Shown: piece by piece, positions 1 through 8,896 of the stretch
How the letters are laid out: each line of letters opens with the position of its first letter
How positions within the stretch are numbered: the stretch's first letter is position 1
Source of the DNA: DASQGA01 sp963722715
Lineage (GTDB): Bacteria > Actinomycetota > Thermoleophilia > Gaiellales > Gaiellaceae
Direction of reading: 5' to 3'
DNA length: 64,000 bases
Assembly (NCBI GenBank): GCA_963722715.1
Contig: CAVROA010000022.1
Location: forward strand, 1 to 64,000
Notes under the pieces: model-generated
Database searches by the model: none
Told to the model about the DNA's origin: nothing
What the model saw: only the letters and a program-made list of their open reading frames with translations
Program-made: the position numbers and the translations under genes

Positions 1-59
1 TGGACCTATTCGCGTCGAACAGCCGCCGTTCGAGCCGTCCCGCTTCGGCCCGATGATGC

Positions 60-263
60 CTATTCGAGTCCCCGTGCCTCCCGGCGCTCGATGATCTTCC
101 CGATCACGAGCAGTACGACCGCGATGAGCAAGAACATGCCGAGGAACCCCCAGGCGTATAGCGCCCGGCTGAAGATCAGCATCAGAATCAGGCCGGCAAT
201 CGCAACAGCGATAGCGATGCCCGCCAGCCGAGCGTAGAAGCGGAAGCCGAGTCCCTCCTCCAT
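60..263 (-). CDS. Small two-helix membrane protein
   Basis: Function unknown. The 67-residue protein has two hydrophobic segments, about residues 12-30 and 36-54, separated by a short turn containing Arg and Tyr. It ends in a charged Lys/Glu/Arg-rich tail (IIERREARGLE), so an inner-membrane hairpin with both ends on the same side is likely. It is followed by the window edge and preceded on its own strand by a 300-base gap, so no operon can be assigned. I do not recognise the family. Composition and reading-frame quality suggest a real gene rather than a random frame. Confidence 0.55.
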   Translation of the reverse strand: MEEGLGFRFYARLAGIAIAVAIAGLILMLIFSRALYAWGFLGMFLLIAVVLLVIGKIIERREARGLE

Positions 264-388
264 CTGCCAGCGCGAGTATGGACTAACGCGGGTTTCGTGT
301 CTACTACGCCGTCACACGCTCGGCCCAGGTTCCTGGACCTCCCCGCGACGTCAAGTCGGCCGCTTCCCCGGCTCGAGGTGAAAGGACT

Positions 389-412
389 GCGGGGCTTCCG
401 AAGAAGCCCCGC
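389..412. terminator. Perfect 10-bp hairpin with CGAA/TTCG tetraloop
   Basis: Bases 389-398 pair perfectly with 403-412, leaving a 4-base loop. Read on the minus strand the loop is TTCG closed by C-G, the very stable UUCG tetraloop. It lies about 150 bases beyond the end of the two-component operon and could end transcripts from either side. There is no T-tract. The stretch 264-559 holds this hairpin, the one at 539-560 and no gene that I can support. Confidence 0.6.
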
Positions 413-538
413 TCTGGAGGGGAGATGGTCGTTGGTTAGAGCGTGAAGGCGGTTCGATTGTCGATCGGCGTCGAACTCGTCTTCAGTACGAAGGTTCTAC
501 CCGGACCCCTCGCAAAGCAAGGTTTTACCGGCCCTGAG

Positions 539-560
539 GGCGTCGATTTCACTCGACGCC
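539..560 (-). terminator. Hairpin at the stop codon of the response regulator
   Basis: Bases 539-546 (ggcgtcga) are the exact reverse complement of 553-560, with a 6-base loop. On the minus strand the hairpin begins at the stop codon of the LuxR-type regulator, so it is a plausible intrinsic terminator or 3-prime stabiliser of the two-component mRNA. No T-tract follows. Confidence 0.45.
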
Positions 561-1207
561 TAGGTGCGTTCGAGCAGGCGAACGGCGGCCTCTCGGTTTT
601 GCACGCCGAGCTTCTTCGTGATCGACGCCACGTGATCACGGACGGTCGTCCTCGAGATGAAGAGCTTCCGTGCCACTTCGGCCGTGCTGAGCTTGAGCCG
701 CAGGAGCTCGAGAACCTGCCACTCTCGGCTCGTCAGATGATTGAACGGGGGCTCGGCCACCGGCGTGCGCCGGTGCGGAGCGCTGTCGCGAAACTCGACG
801 ATCATTCTCGTGACGAGAGGAGCCGACAGCGAGGCCTCCCCTTGATGCACGTTCATGAGCATGTCGGGGATGAGGCCTTCGTCCGTGTCCTTCAAGAGGT
901 AGCCGTGGGCGCCCGATCGGAGGGCCGCGAAGAGGTCACGGTCGTCCCGGGAGACGGTGAGCATGACGACCTTGGTCGTCGGGAGGCGGGAAGCGATCTC
1001 CCAGCACGCGGCGACGCCGCTTCCCGGCATGTTTACGTCGAGGAGGCACAGATCCGGCTGGCTGGCGCAGGCCGCGTCGACCGCTGCGGCGGAATCGGCG
1101 GCCTGGGCGCAGACGTCGAACCGGCCGTCCTCGGTCAGCAAGGCGGCCAGGTCGGCTCTGGTCGGTGCGTGATCGTCAGCGATAAGGATGCGAACGGGCT
1201 CACTCAC
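560..1207 (-). CDS. NarL/FixJ-type response regulator
   Basis: Transcription factor of a two-component system, 215 residues. The receiver domain (about 1-120) shows the acidic pair in ILIADDH, the phospho-acceptor Asp in LLDVNMP and the conserved Lys in GYLLKD. A linker leads to a LuxR-type helix-turn-helix (about 148-212) with LTSREWQVLELL and STAEVARKLFISRTTVRDHV. The GTG start overlaps the stop of the histidine kinase gene by four bases (GTGA), so the two are translationally coupled and surely partners. The target genes are unknown; no partner operon is obvious nearby. Confidence 0.93.
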   Translation of the reverse strand: MSEPVRILIADDHAPTRADLAALLTEDGRFDVCAQAADSAAAVDAACASQPDLCLLDVNMPGSGVAACWEIASRLPTTKVVMLTVSRDDRDLFAALRSGAHGYLLKDTDEGLIPDMLMNVHQGEASLSAPLVTRMIVEFRDSAPHRRTPVAEPPFNHLTSREWQVLELLRLKLSTAEVARKLFISRTTVRDHVASITKKLGVQNREAAVRLLERT

Positions 1208-2661
1208 GCGACAAGCACCTCGATCGTCGTACCCTCGCCGAGCCGTGACTCGCAGCGAAACTCCGCGCCGACCGATGCGGCCCGTTCCCGCATCGCAATG
1301 AGCCCGAAGCCGGCGCTGACCAAGCGAAGCCTGTCCGGGTCGAATCCGACGCCGTCGTCGGTGACCTCGAGGCGGACCCCGTTGCCGTTCGTCAGCCGGA
1401 CCAGAACGCGGTCGGCATGTGCATGGCGCACCGCGTTGATGACGGCCTCGGACGCTATGCGCACGAGCGCCTCCTGGGCGACGTCCGGAACCTGAGCGGT
1501 CTCGAGATCGAGGGCGACATCCGCCCGGTGATTCCGCGCAACTTCGGACACGGCTCGGGCAACGGCTTCGTCGAGGGCCAGATCGGGCGGGAGCGTCAAC
1601 GCTGCGAGCGCACGGCGAGACTCGACAAGGGCTCGCTCGGCGGTCGCAGCGATCTCACGTCCCGCCTCGTGGGTGGCGGCGAGACGCCGGCCCTTACGCA
1701 CAAGGAGCGCAAGCTCCTGTGCGAGCCCGTCGTGTAGCTCACGAGCGAGGCGGCGACGTTCCTCGAGGACAGCGGCCTGCGCGAAGCTCTGCCAGTACCG
1801 TCCGATCTCGCGGATGACGGCGAGGAGTATGAGCAAGTAGAAGAGCAGGCGGAAGGCATCTCCGATGTACACCCATTCCGAATAGAAGGACGGGTAGAGG
1901 AAGTAGTTGAGCCTCGCAAAGGCCGCGGTCACCGATGCGAGGGCGAGTGCGCGCGTGAAGCCGTCGCCCAGACGCTCGGCGAGCCGGACAAACCCGACGG
2001 CCGCAACGGCGTAGGCAACCATGGCGCCCAGCTGAAGGCCCAGGATGACCGGATGACCGATGAGCTTCGGCGACGTGGAGTCCCCCGAGGGCATCTGCAG
2101 CTCGACACCCCATGGAAGCCGAGAGTGAAGGAGCGCCGTGATCGCCGCGACGCCGAGGATGAGCGCCGGGAGTGCGACGATCCCCCAGAGCGCACGCCTC
2201 GGGAGCTTTTTCTCGGCGAAGAAGGGAGCGAATGCGAAGACCGCCGCTCCGAGACACCCGCCGATGACCGCAGACCAGGTCGAAAACCTCCCCGGCGGGC
2301 TATCCGACACCAATGCGGGGACAGCCGAGAAGAACAGGTTGGAGAGCGCGAGAATGCCGAGCCCCAACGCAAGCAGCAGGTCGCTCGCGCTCCCGCGCAC
2401 GAGAAAGCGCCCGAAAGCCAGGTCGGCAGCCAGAAAGGCGACGACCGCCGCAACGCACTCGAGGGCGACGCGGAAGTCGGGATCGTGGTACGCGAAGCTG
2501 ATGTCTGGGTCGAGGGCGATGAACGCCGTCAAAATGGCGAACCCGACCGTCGTGACGGCGAGGAGAACGGTCGGTCGCAGGCCGACGGCTGCCTGAGCTC
2601 TCCAGCGAGGCACGGGCGGTCCGGCTGGCGGGTGGTTGGTATCCACCAGGTATATCGTCAT
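1204..2661 (-). CDS. Membrane sensor histidine kinase (HisKA_3 type)
   Basis: Sensor partner of the adjacent response regulator, 485 residues. The N-terminal two-thirds contains about eight hydrophobic helices (from roughly residue 30 to 280), so sensing is probably within or close to the membrane. The dimerisation and phosphotransfer box reads EERRRLARELHDGLAQELA, with the phospho-accepting His in ELHDG. The ATPase domain has the N-box EAVINAVRHAHA, G1-like VTDDGVGFD and G2-like GFGLIAMRERA. This is the NarX/DesK-like HPK7 architecture that pairs with LuxR-type regulators. The signal is unknown. Confidence 0.92.
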   Translation of the reverse strand: MTIYLVDTNHPPAGPPVPRWRAQAAVGLRPTVLLAVTTVGFAILTAFIALDPDISFAYHDPDFRVALECVAAVVAFLAADLAFGRFLVRGSASDLLLALGLGILALSNLFFSAVPALVSDSPPGRFSTWSAVIGGCLGAAVFAFAPFFAEKKLPRRALWGIVALPALILGVAAITALLHSRLPWGVELQMPSGDSTSPKLIGHPVILGLQLGAMVAYAVAAVGFVRLAERLGDGFTRALALASVTAAFARLNYFLYPSFYSEWVYIGDAFRLLFYLLILLAVIREIGRYWQSFAQAAVLEERRRLARELHDGLAQELALLVRKGRRLAATHEAGREIAATAERALVESRRALAALTLPPDLALDEAVARAVSEVARNHRADVALDLETAQVPDVAQEALVRIASEAVINAVRHAHADRVLVRLTNGNGVRLEVTDDGVGFDPDRLRLVSAGFGLIAMRERAASVGAEFRCESRLGEGTTIEVLVA

Positions 2662-2777
2662 CCCGCGGGAGCTTTTAAGACCTCGCCGGAAGGGCGGTCC
2701 AAGCGGGACGAAATGCCAGTTTCCGGCCCTCGAGCCTCACGCGGCGAGCGTCAGGTGCCGGTTGGCTCTAGGCGCCC

Positions 2778-3074
2778 CTAGAGGCTGTCGGAGTCGACCG
2801 CGACCTCGTACAGCTCCACGGACGTACGAGCGCCCGAACCGCCGGGCGGCGACTGGCTGTTCATGAAGCCGTCAACCTTGCGCAAGTCGTCCTCGGTTTC
2901 GCAGAATTGGATGGCCGCGCCGCGACCGTTTTCGCGGTCGACGAGCATCAGCGCGCGCGTCATCGGCGGCCCGTCCGCAGCTGCCTTTCCGGCCGCGATC
3001 CGCTCGCGGATGGCGTTGATCCGCTCGTCCCAGTTGCCCTCTGTCCCTTCGAACCTTGCGATACGAACGTACAT
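2778..3074 (-). CDS. Small dimeric alpha/beta-barrel-like protein
   Basis: 98-residue soluble protein beginning MYVRIARFEGTEGNWDERI. Its pattern (short N-terminal strand, helix, the ALMLVDRENGRGAAIQFCET strand pair, helix, then strand SVELYEVAVD) is that of the ABM/Dabb alpha/beta-barrel fold. Members include monooxygenases and stress proteins, but the exact role cannot be read from sequence. A GGAGG ribosome binding site lies just before the ATG at 3074. It is followed on the plus side by the small cupin gene transcribed the same way, possibly a small operon with the MFS pump at 3454. Confidence 0.75.
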   Translation of the reverse strand: MYVRIARFEGTEGNWDERINAIRERIAAGKAAADGPPMTRALMLVDRENGRGAAIQFCETEDDLRKVDGFMNSQSPPGGSGARTSVELYEVAVDSDSL

Positions 3075-3104
3075 CCCTGTTCCTCCCTAGTCGACCGGCC
3101 GAGT

Positions 3105-3449
3105 CTAGTCCCCGTCCAACCAGTCGGTGACCATGCGTCCCGCGGCGTGGATGCAGAAGATCTCGAGGCGTCCCGGGCCGAGGTTGCTGAAGGCGTGTGG
3201 AGTATTCGCCTCCACGACCACCACGTCGCCGGGCCCGGCCTCGATCTCGTCCTCGCCGGCCCTGATCTGTGCACGACCGGTCCGAACGACCCATGTCTCG
3301 GGGTACGGGTGCAGGTGCAACCTGGGCCCCTGACCGGGCTCGTTGTCCACCAGCAAGAACGAGATGCCGGCGCCGTACTCCTCGCCCTGGAACTCAACGG
3401 TCCGGTTGGGGCTCGGCTGGAGATCCTTTTGGCGGATGACGTGAAACAT
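3105..3449 (-). CDS. Small single-domain cupin
   Basis: 114-residue beta-barrel protein. Cupin motif 1 is visible as PRLHLHPYPETWVVRTG (His-x-His plus Glu) and motif 2 as GDVVVVEANTPHAFSNLG, with the second metal-site His in TPHAF. Such small cupins bind a divalent metal and may act as ligand sensors, isomerases or dioxygenases; the substrate here is unknown. It lies four bases after the end of the drug-exporter gene and in the same orientation, so co-transcription with that exporter is likely. Confidence 0.85.
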   Translation of the reverse strand: MFHVIRQKDLQPSPNRTVEFQGEEYGAGISFLLVDNEPGQGPRLHLHPYPETWVVRTGRAQIRAGEDEIEAGPGDVVVVEANTPHAFSNLGPGRLEIFCIHAAGRMVTDWLDGD

Positions 3450-3453
3450 GGCT

Positions 3454-4917
3454 CTAGCAGGCCTCGGCGGGCTTCGGCACGCCGATCCCTTCCTCGCTTT
3501 CGTGCCCGGGCGCCGAAGCCCTCGTGCGGAGGAGCACGGCGCTCAGCGCCGCACCTGCCACCGCGAAGAGTGAGGCAACGAGGAACGCAGCGTGATAGCC
3601 GCCGACGAGGGCGTCGAGCGCGCTGTCGCCGGAAGCGAGCAGCGTGTCCGAGCGGGAAGCCGCGAGGCTGGCGAGGACCGCCAGGCCGAGCGCCCCGCCC
3701 ATCATGAACGAGGTGTTGACGACCCCGGATGCGAGCCCGGCTTCGTTCGGCTCGACATCGCTCATAGCGGCCAGGAGCATCGGGTTGAACGCCACTCCGG
3801 CGCCGAAGCCGAGCAAGATCATGCTCGGAAGAACGTCGACGACGAAGCTCCCGTCGACCGGAGCCCGCGCAAAGAGCACGAGCCCGACGGCCGATAACGA
3901 GAGGCCTGTCGCCAAGGTCGTTCGGAAGCCAAACCGCAAGACCAGCTTCGCGGAGAGCCCGAGCGAGAACGCCGCCATGATCAGGTTGGCCGGCAGGAAG
4001 GCGAGACCGACCTGCAACGGGCTGTACCCGAGGACGAGCTGGAGATAGAGAGCGGAGAGGAAAAACCAGGCGAACATGGCCGCGGCCCAGAGGACGCCGA
4101 CCACGTTGGCTGTCGCGACATTGCGGAGTTTGAAGAGCCCGAGCGGCATCAGTGGCGAGCGAGTCCGAGCCTCGATCCCGACGAACAGTGCCAGCAGCAC
4201 TGCCGCCGTCGCGAGCAGGCCGAGCGTCTGAGCAGAGGTCCAGCCTTCCTGGTTGCCGTTCACGATTGCGTAGACCGCGAGCATCAAGGACGTCGTCACC
4301 GTCACGGCGCCGGCGACGTCGAGACGCCCGCCGGCCGCCTGGCCGCCGCCGCCCGGGACCAGCCTCAAGCAGAGGACGAAGACCACTACGCCGACGGGAA
4401 GGTTGACGAGGAAGATCCAGTGCCAATCGAGCACGTCCGTGAGAATGCCGCCGAGCAGTACGCCGATGCTTCCGCCGCCGGCCGCGACGAATCCGATCAC
4501 GCCCATCGCCTTCGCCCGCTCGGCGGGCTCGGTGAACAGGGTCATGATCAGGGAGAGAGCGACCACCGCCACGACAGCCCCACCGAGGCCCTGGACGGCT
4601 CGAGCTCCGATCAGGAACGCCTGCGAGTTCGCAAGACCGCAGCCGAGGGAGGCGACGGTGAAGAGCCCGATTCCGGCCAGGAAGAGCCGCCGATGGCCAA
4701 AGAGATCTCCCAGGCGTCCGCCGAGCAGGAGAAAGCCGCCGAACGTGAGGATGTACGCGTTCACGACCCAGGCGAGCGACGTCTCGGAGAACCCAAGGTC
4801 GGCCCGGATCGATGGCAGTGCGACGTTCACGATCGTCGTGTCGAGGACGATCATCAGATCGCCCAGACAGAGGACGATCAGCGCGAGCCAGCGGGTGCGG
4901 TTGTCGGTGATGGTCAT
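3454..4917 (-). CDS. MFS drug exporter, DHA2 (14-TM) family
   Basis: 487-residue proton-driven exporter of the EmrB/QacA type. The segment CLGDLMIVLDTTIVNVALPS is the family motif C-like start of helix 1, and GRLGDLFGHRRLF is the loop 2-3 MFS motif A. Hydrophobic segments continue through the protein, consistent with 14 helices, and the C-terminus is cytoplasmic. I chose the ATG at 4917 because AAAGGA sits eight bases upstream; an upstream in-frame start at 4986 would add 23 residues unlike the family. The substrate is unknown. It diverges from the STAS gene at 5034. Confidence 0.92.
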   Translation of the reverse strand: MTITDNRTRWLALIVLCLGDLMIVLDTTIVNVALPSIRADLGFSETSLAWVVNAYILTFGGFLLLGGRLGDLFGHRRLFLAGIGLFTVASLGCGLANSQAFLIGARAVQGLGGAVVAVVALSLIMTLFTEPAERAKAMGVIGFVAAGGGSIGVLLGGILTDVLDWHWIFLVNLPVGVVVFVLCLRLVPGGGGQAAGGRLDVAGAVTVTTSLMLAVYAIVNGNQEGWTSAQTLGLLATAAVLLALFVGIEARTRSPLMPLGLFKLRNVATANVVGVLWAAAMFAWFFLSALYLQLVLGYSPLQVGLAFLPANLIMAAFSLGLSAKLVLRFGFRTTLATGLSLSAVGLVLFARAPVDGSFVVDVLPSMILLGFGAGVAFNPMLLAAMSDVEPNEAGLASGVVNTSFMMGGALGLAVLASLAASRSDTLLASGDSALDALVGGYHAAFLVASLFAVAGAALSAVLLRTRASAPGHESEEGIGVPKPAEAC

Positions 4918-5033
4918 CGGACTGGTCCTTTCGGTGCGTTCGTGATCGGTTTCAGTGCTTGGACTGCACCGCGCGCCCGAATTCATCGTTGGCGAGCCGA
5001 TGACTTTTCGTCCTCCCGACGGTCTGTCTCTAG

Positions 5034-5324
5034 ATGGCCACCCCTGCGCCGGAAACGATCACGTTCGCCGTCAGGGGCCCCATCGCCGTGTCCGATTTGC
5101 CTGGGCTTTGCGAGCGGGTCTGCGGGTTGCTGGACCGAAGCCGCCCCGACGTCGCTCTCTGTGACGTCACGGGAGTCGAGCCCGACGCGGTGACGGTCGA
5201 CGCACTCGCGCGACTTCAGCTAGCCGCTCGGCGCTACGGTTGCCAGGTCCGGCTTCGTCATGCGTCGAGCGAGCTCGTCGATCTGCTCGGCTTCATGGGG
5301 CTGCGCGAGGTCGTGCCGGAGTGA
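5034..5324 (+). CDS. STAS-domain protein lacking the usual phospho-serine
   Basis: 96-residue STAS (anti-sigma-factor antagonist) fold protein: beta-strand ITFAVRG, then DLPGLCERVCGLL helix and the strand ALCDVTGV. In SpoIIAA-type proteins the next loop reads D-S-S-G-L with a phosphorylatable Ser; here it is EPDAVTVDALARLQ, so the Ser is missing. It may still bind a sigma or kinase partner, but canonical switching by phosphorylation is unlikely. It lies between divergent exporters and has no anti-sigma kinase next to it. A hairpin overlaps its stop codon. Confidence 0.8.
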   Translation: MATPAPETITFAVRGPIAVSDLPGLCERVCGLLDRSRPDVALCDVTGVEPDAVTVDALARLQLAARRYGCQVRLRHASSELVDLLGFMGLREVVPE

Positions 5325-5332
5325 AACTCCGG
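5316..5332 (+). terminator. Short hairpin at the end of the STAS gene
   Basis: ccggagt at 5316-5322 pairs perfectly with actccgg at 5326-5332 across a 3-base loop, and the STAS stop codon sits inside it. It is a candidate 3-prime end for the STAS transcript. The stretch from here to the MMPL gene holds a possible GTG start with an AAGGGG ribosome binding site at 5454. Confidence 0.4.
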
Positions 5333-5607
5333 TATCCAGGTGGAGTCCAGGAGCAAAGTAATGTGGCAGCCGGGGAATCAATCGGCGGACCGATGAGTTC
5401 TGGTACTTCAGCCGGTCTGTAGTGAAACCTGAAGCGACCCAAGGGGTAACCCAGTGACAGAACACAGACGGAACTGACAGGGATCGAAACTCCGGGGACG
5501 GGCCGCCCACGGCGCGCCCGGCCTTCCAGCGGCAGGCAGCCCACGAGCGTCTCTCCACCGGTGCGCTGGCGCGCTGGACGCGAGCCTGCGCCACGCATCC
5601 GTGGCGC

Positions 5608-7779
5608 GTGGTCCTCGGCTGGATCGGCCTGGTCATCATTCTGGTTGCCCTGGTCGCGACGGTCGGTGGTTCACTCCGGGACGAGTTCGAGATCCCGGGG
5701 TCGGAGACGCAGAAGGCGACCGACCTGATCAAGTCCGAGTTCGCCTCCGAGCAGGGCGCCGTGCTGAACATCGTCTTCGCGGCACCCGAGGGAGAGCGGC
5801 TTGACACGCCCGAGCGCGAGGCCGCGATCGAGAAGGCCATCGCACGCCTCGAGTCGCCGGAGTTCAAGCCCAAGGGCGACCAGGCAGGCGTGGAGAGCGT
5901 CGGAGATCCGTTCAGCGAGGACACCGTCTCCGACGACGGCCGCATCGCGTACACCGAGGCCCAGTTCGATCAGACGATCGAGACAGAGGACCGCGAGGAG
6001 GTCGTCGCCGTGGAGGATGCCGTTCGCGAGACGGTCGAACCAGCCGGGGTGACGGTCGAGTTCAACGGCGAAGCCGAGTTTCCACCGGTCGAGCAGGGCA
6101 CGTCGGAGGCGCTCGGCCTGCTCGCGGCGATCATCGTCCTCCTCCTCGTGTTCCGCACCTTCGTGGCGATGATCATCCCGATCATGCTGGCGATCACGGC
6201 GCTGGCGACGGCGTTCCTGCTGCTGTTCATCCTCGCCGGGTTGACCGACATCAACACGATCACGCCCATCCTCGTCTCGATGATCGGGCTGGGTGTCGGC
6301 ATCGACTACTCGCTGTTCATCGTCACCCGCTTCAGACAGCTGCTGCATGACGGGCTTTCCCCGCGCGACGCTGCCTCCGAAGCCGGCGCCTCCGCCGGGC
6401 GTGCCGTGCTCTTCGCCGGCCTGACGGTGGCCATCTCGGTGAGCGGTCTGGCCTTCATCGGCCTGGACTTCGTGACCAAGCTCGGAATCGGCAGCGCCCT
6501 CGGCGTCCTGACCACGGTGCTGATCGCGAACTCGCTGCTGCTGGCAGTGCTGGCGCTCCTCGGCCACAAGATCGACCGGCTGAAAGTGCCATTCCTTCGC
6601 CGCGTGGACGATTCGGACGTGGGCCGAGAGAAGACGCTCATCGCCCGCTGGGGCCGGTTCGTGACCGCGAACGCGAAGCTCGTGTTCCCGGTCGTGCTGG
6701 TGGTGATCGTGGCCCTCGCGTTGACCACGACGCTCGTACGCCTCGGCGCTGCCGACCAGGGCACACAGCCCAAGGAGCAGACCAGCCGCCGGGCCTATGA
6801 CCTGCTGGCTGAGGGCTTCGGGCCCGGCTTCAACGGTCCCATTCCCATCGTCGTGGACGTGAACGGCGACCCGCAGGCGCCGAAGAAGATCCAAGACCGC
6901 GTACAGGGCCTTCCGGACGTGGCGTCCGTCGGCAAGCCGCAGTTCAACGACGAGCGTACCGTTGCGATCGTCTTCGTGACCCCGGAGTCCGCGCCGCAGG
7001 ACGAGGAGACCGACAAGCTCGTCGACCGGTTGCGAGACGATGCCGTGCCGGCGGCGACAGCGGGCGGCGATGCGGTGGCGTACGTCTCGGGTCAGACGGC
7101 GGCGTTCAAGGACATCGCAGATCAGATCATCGAGCGGATGCCGTACTTCCTGCTCTACATCATCGGCGTCACGTTGATCGTGCTGGCAATGGCATTCAGA
7201 TCGATCGTGGTCTCCGCGACGGCGGCAGTCACGACGCTGCTCTCAGCCTTCGCCGGCTTCGGCGTGCTCGGGCTCGTCGTGCAGGAGGGGCATCTGCTCG
7301 GCCTGACGGGACTGGACCAGACGGGCCCGATCGAGACCTTCGTCCCACCGATTGCCTTCGCGATCCTGTTCGGGCTCTCGATGGACTACATGGTCTTCCT
7401 GATGAGCCGCATCCGGGAGGAGCACGTCCACGGCCTGCCGACGCGGGCAGCAGTCGAGCACGGCATCTCGGCCATCGGCCGAGTGGTCGTCGCGGCCGCG
7501 TTGATCATGGGCACGGTCTTCGCTGCCTTCATCCTGAGCGCCGACCGGATCCCGAAGGAATTCGGGCTACTGCTCGCAGTAGCGATTCTCACCGACGCGC
7601 TGATCGTGCGGATGACGCTCGTACCCGCGTTCCTCACGCTCCTGGGCGAAAAGTCGTGGTACATCCCGCGCTGGCTCGACCGCCTGCTCCCGAACATCAC
7701 GATCGAGTCGCCGCACGAAAGGGAGACTCCGCTCGCGCTCGATGTCGAGCGGTCCACGGAGCCGGTCGGTCGGCACTAA
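5608..7779 (+). CDS. MMPL/RND-family membrane exporter
   Basis: At least 723 residues. Two repeats each hold a long exported loop and a bundle of six helices, the MMPL layout. Within the bundles GLGVGIDYSLFIVTRFR and LFGLSMDYMVFLMSRIREE carry the Asp-Tyr pairs of the proton relay. These proteins export lipids or hydrophobic compounds using the proton gradient. The true N-terminus is upstream of the GTG at 5608: the same frame reads LARWTRACATHPWRVVLGW, typical of the family, but has no ATG, GTG or TTG. Either CTG at 5566 initiates, or the GTG at 5454 (good ribosome binding site) is joined by a +1 shift near 5475. Confidence 0.93.
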   Translation: MVLGWIGLVIILVALVATVGGSLRDEFEIPGSETQKATDLIKSEFASEQGAVLNIVFAAPEGERLDTPEREAAIEKAIARLESPEFKPKGDQAGVESVGDPFSEDTVSDDGRIAYTEAQFDQTIETEDREEVVAVEDAVRETVEPAGVTVEFNGEAEFPPVEQGTSEALGLLAAIIVLLLVFRTFVAMIIPIMLAITALATAFLLLFILAGLTDINTITPILVSMIGLGVGIDYSLFIVTRFRQLLHDGLSPRDAASEAGASAGRAVLFAGLTVAISVSGLAFIGLDFVTKLGIGSALGVLTTVLIANSLLLAVLALLGHKIDRLKVPFLRRVDDSDVGREKTLIARWGRFVTANAKLVFPVVLVVIVALALTTTLVRLGAADQGTQPKEQTSRRAYDLLAEGFGPGFNGPIPIVVDVNGDPQAPKKIQDRVQGLPDVASVGKPQFNDERTVAIVFVTPESAPQDEETDKLVDRLRDDAVPAATAGGDAVAYVSGQTAAFKDIADQIIERMPYFLLYIIGVTLIVLAMAFRSIVVSATAAVTTLLSAFAGFGVLGLVVQEGHLLGLTGLDQTGPIETFVPPIAFAILFGLSMDYMVFLMSRIREEHVHGLPTRAAVEHGISAIGRVVVAAALIMGTVFAAFILSADRIPKEFGLLLAVAILTDALIVRMTLVPAFLTLLGEKSWYIPRWLDRLLPNITIESPHERETPLALDVERSTEPVGRH

Positions 7780-7788
7780 TGAGTCATG

Positions 7789-7820
7789 CTGGCGGCGGAA
7801 CTTCGCGGTTCCGCCGCCAG
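7789..7820. terminator. 13-bp perfect bidirectional terminator hairpin
   Basis: Bases 7789-7801 are the exact reverse complement of 7808-7820, leaving a 6-base loop. It lies between the convergent MMPL exporter and ECF sigma-factor genes, so it can end both transcripts. No T-tract is present on either side, as is common for GC-rich actinobacterial terminators. Confidence 0.75.
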
Positions 7821-7850
7821 CTCGATGCTCGAGGTGCTATCGGACTGACG

Positions 7851-8850
7851 CTAAGACTCGAGCCGAGCCGGCAGTCCGAAGAGCGGAAAGACGCGCTCCG
7901 TGTCGAGGAAGAAGGTGAATTCCACGATCCGGCCGTCGGCGATCTCGAGCACCTGCAGCGCCCACGGGTCGTAGCCGCTGCCGGAAGGCGCTCGGCTTGT
8001 ACTGCCCGAACGCGGGTGACCCGTTCGCGGCCACCGTGGGGATGACGCGCGAGCCGCGACAACCGGCTCCGGGCCCGACCCACCAGCGGAGAATGTTCTC
8101 GCGCCCGTTCAGCCACAGCTCGTACGGAGGCATCGATTGCGTCGCGTCCTCCTGGATCAGCGACGTGAGCGCGTCCATGTCGTACCGCTCGAAGGCCTCG
8201 ACGTAACGCCCGAGGAGCTCCCGCTGGGCTTCGTCCATCGCCGGCGCCGGGTCAGCCGAGCTGACGTCGCTCGCCTCGAGCGTGGCGCGTGCGCGCTGGA
8301 GCGCGCTGTTCACGGACGCGACGCTCGTGCCGAGGAGCTCGGCGACCTCCGTCGCCTTCCAGCGCAGAACCTCGCAGAGGATCAGGACGGCACGCTGCCG
8401 GGGCGGGAGGTGCTGTAGGGCGGCGACGAACGCGAGGCGGATCGTCTCGCGCGAGACAGCCACTTCTGCCGGGTCGCCGTCCGCAGGCACGACGAGGCCG
8501 TCCGGCACGGGCTCGATCCACGTCACCTCCGGGAGCGTGCGACCGATCGGGCCGTCCGGGTTCCACGCGGGCCCGAGATCCATCGGACGAGCACGGCGCT
8601 CTCTCCCGTTCAGCAGGTCGAAGCAGACGTTCGTCGCGATGCTGTAGAGCCACGACCGAAGCGCCGCCCGGCCCTCGAAGCGGTCGAAGCCCCGCCAGGC
8701 GCGGACGAAGGTGTCCTGCACCGCGTCCTCGGCCTCGAACGGCGAGCCGAGCATCCGGTAGCAGTAGGCGGTCAACTCGGCGCGATGTTGCTCGAGCCGC
8801 TGCTCGAGCTCGCCGGCGTCCGGTTTAACGGTGAGCGACGAGTCCTGCAT
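7851..8850 (-). CDS. ECF sigma factor with SnoaL-like tail (TIGR02960-like), frameshifted
   Basis: RNA polymerase sigma factor. Region 2 is visible in CYRMLGSPFEAEDAVQDTF and RSWLYSIATNVCFDLL, and region 4 in LPPRQRAVLILCEVLRWKATEV. A SnoaL-like extension follows, as in ECF families regulated by their own tail. The uninterrupted frame runs to 7837 but turns into unrelated Arg-rich sequence after FGQYKPSA. Dropping one base near 7985 restores GSGYDPWALQVLEIADGRIV, then FPLFGLPARLES and a stop at 7851, the expected family ending. So there is one extra base, either real damage or a sequence error. Confidence 0.85.
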
Positions 8851-8896
8851 TCGGAACCATCGTACGCGGTCCGCGTCGCTCGGCCGGATCCGTCAG

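Noticed and set aside
443..1495. Long open plus-strand frame antisense to the response regulator and kinase
   Set aside because: It lies wholly over two genes with clear domain motifs, and its translation is Arg-rich without recognisable structure; GC-rich DNA gives many such shadows.
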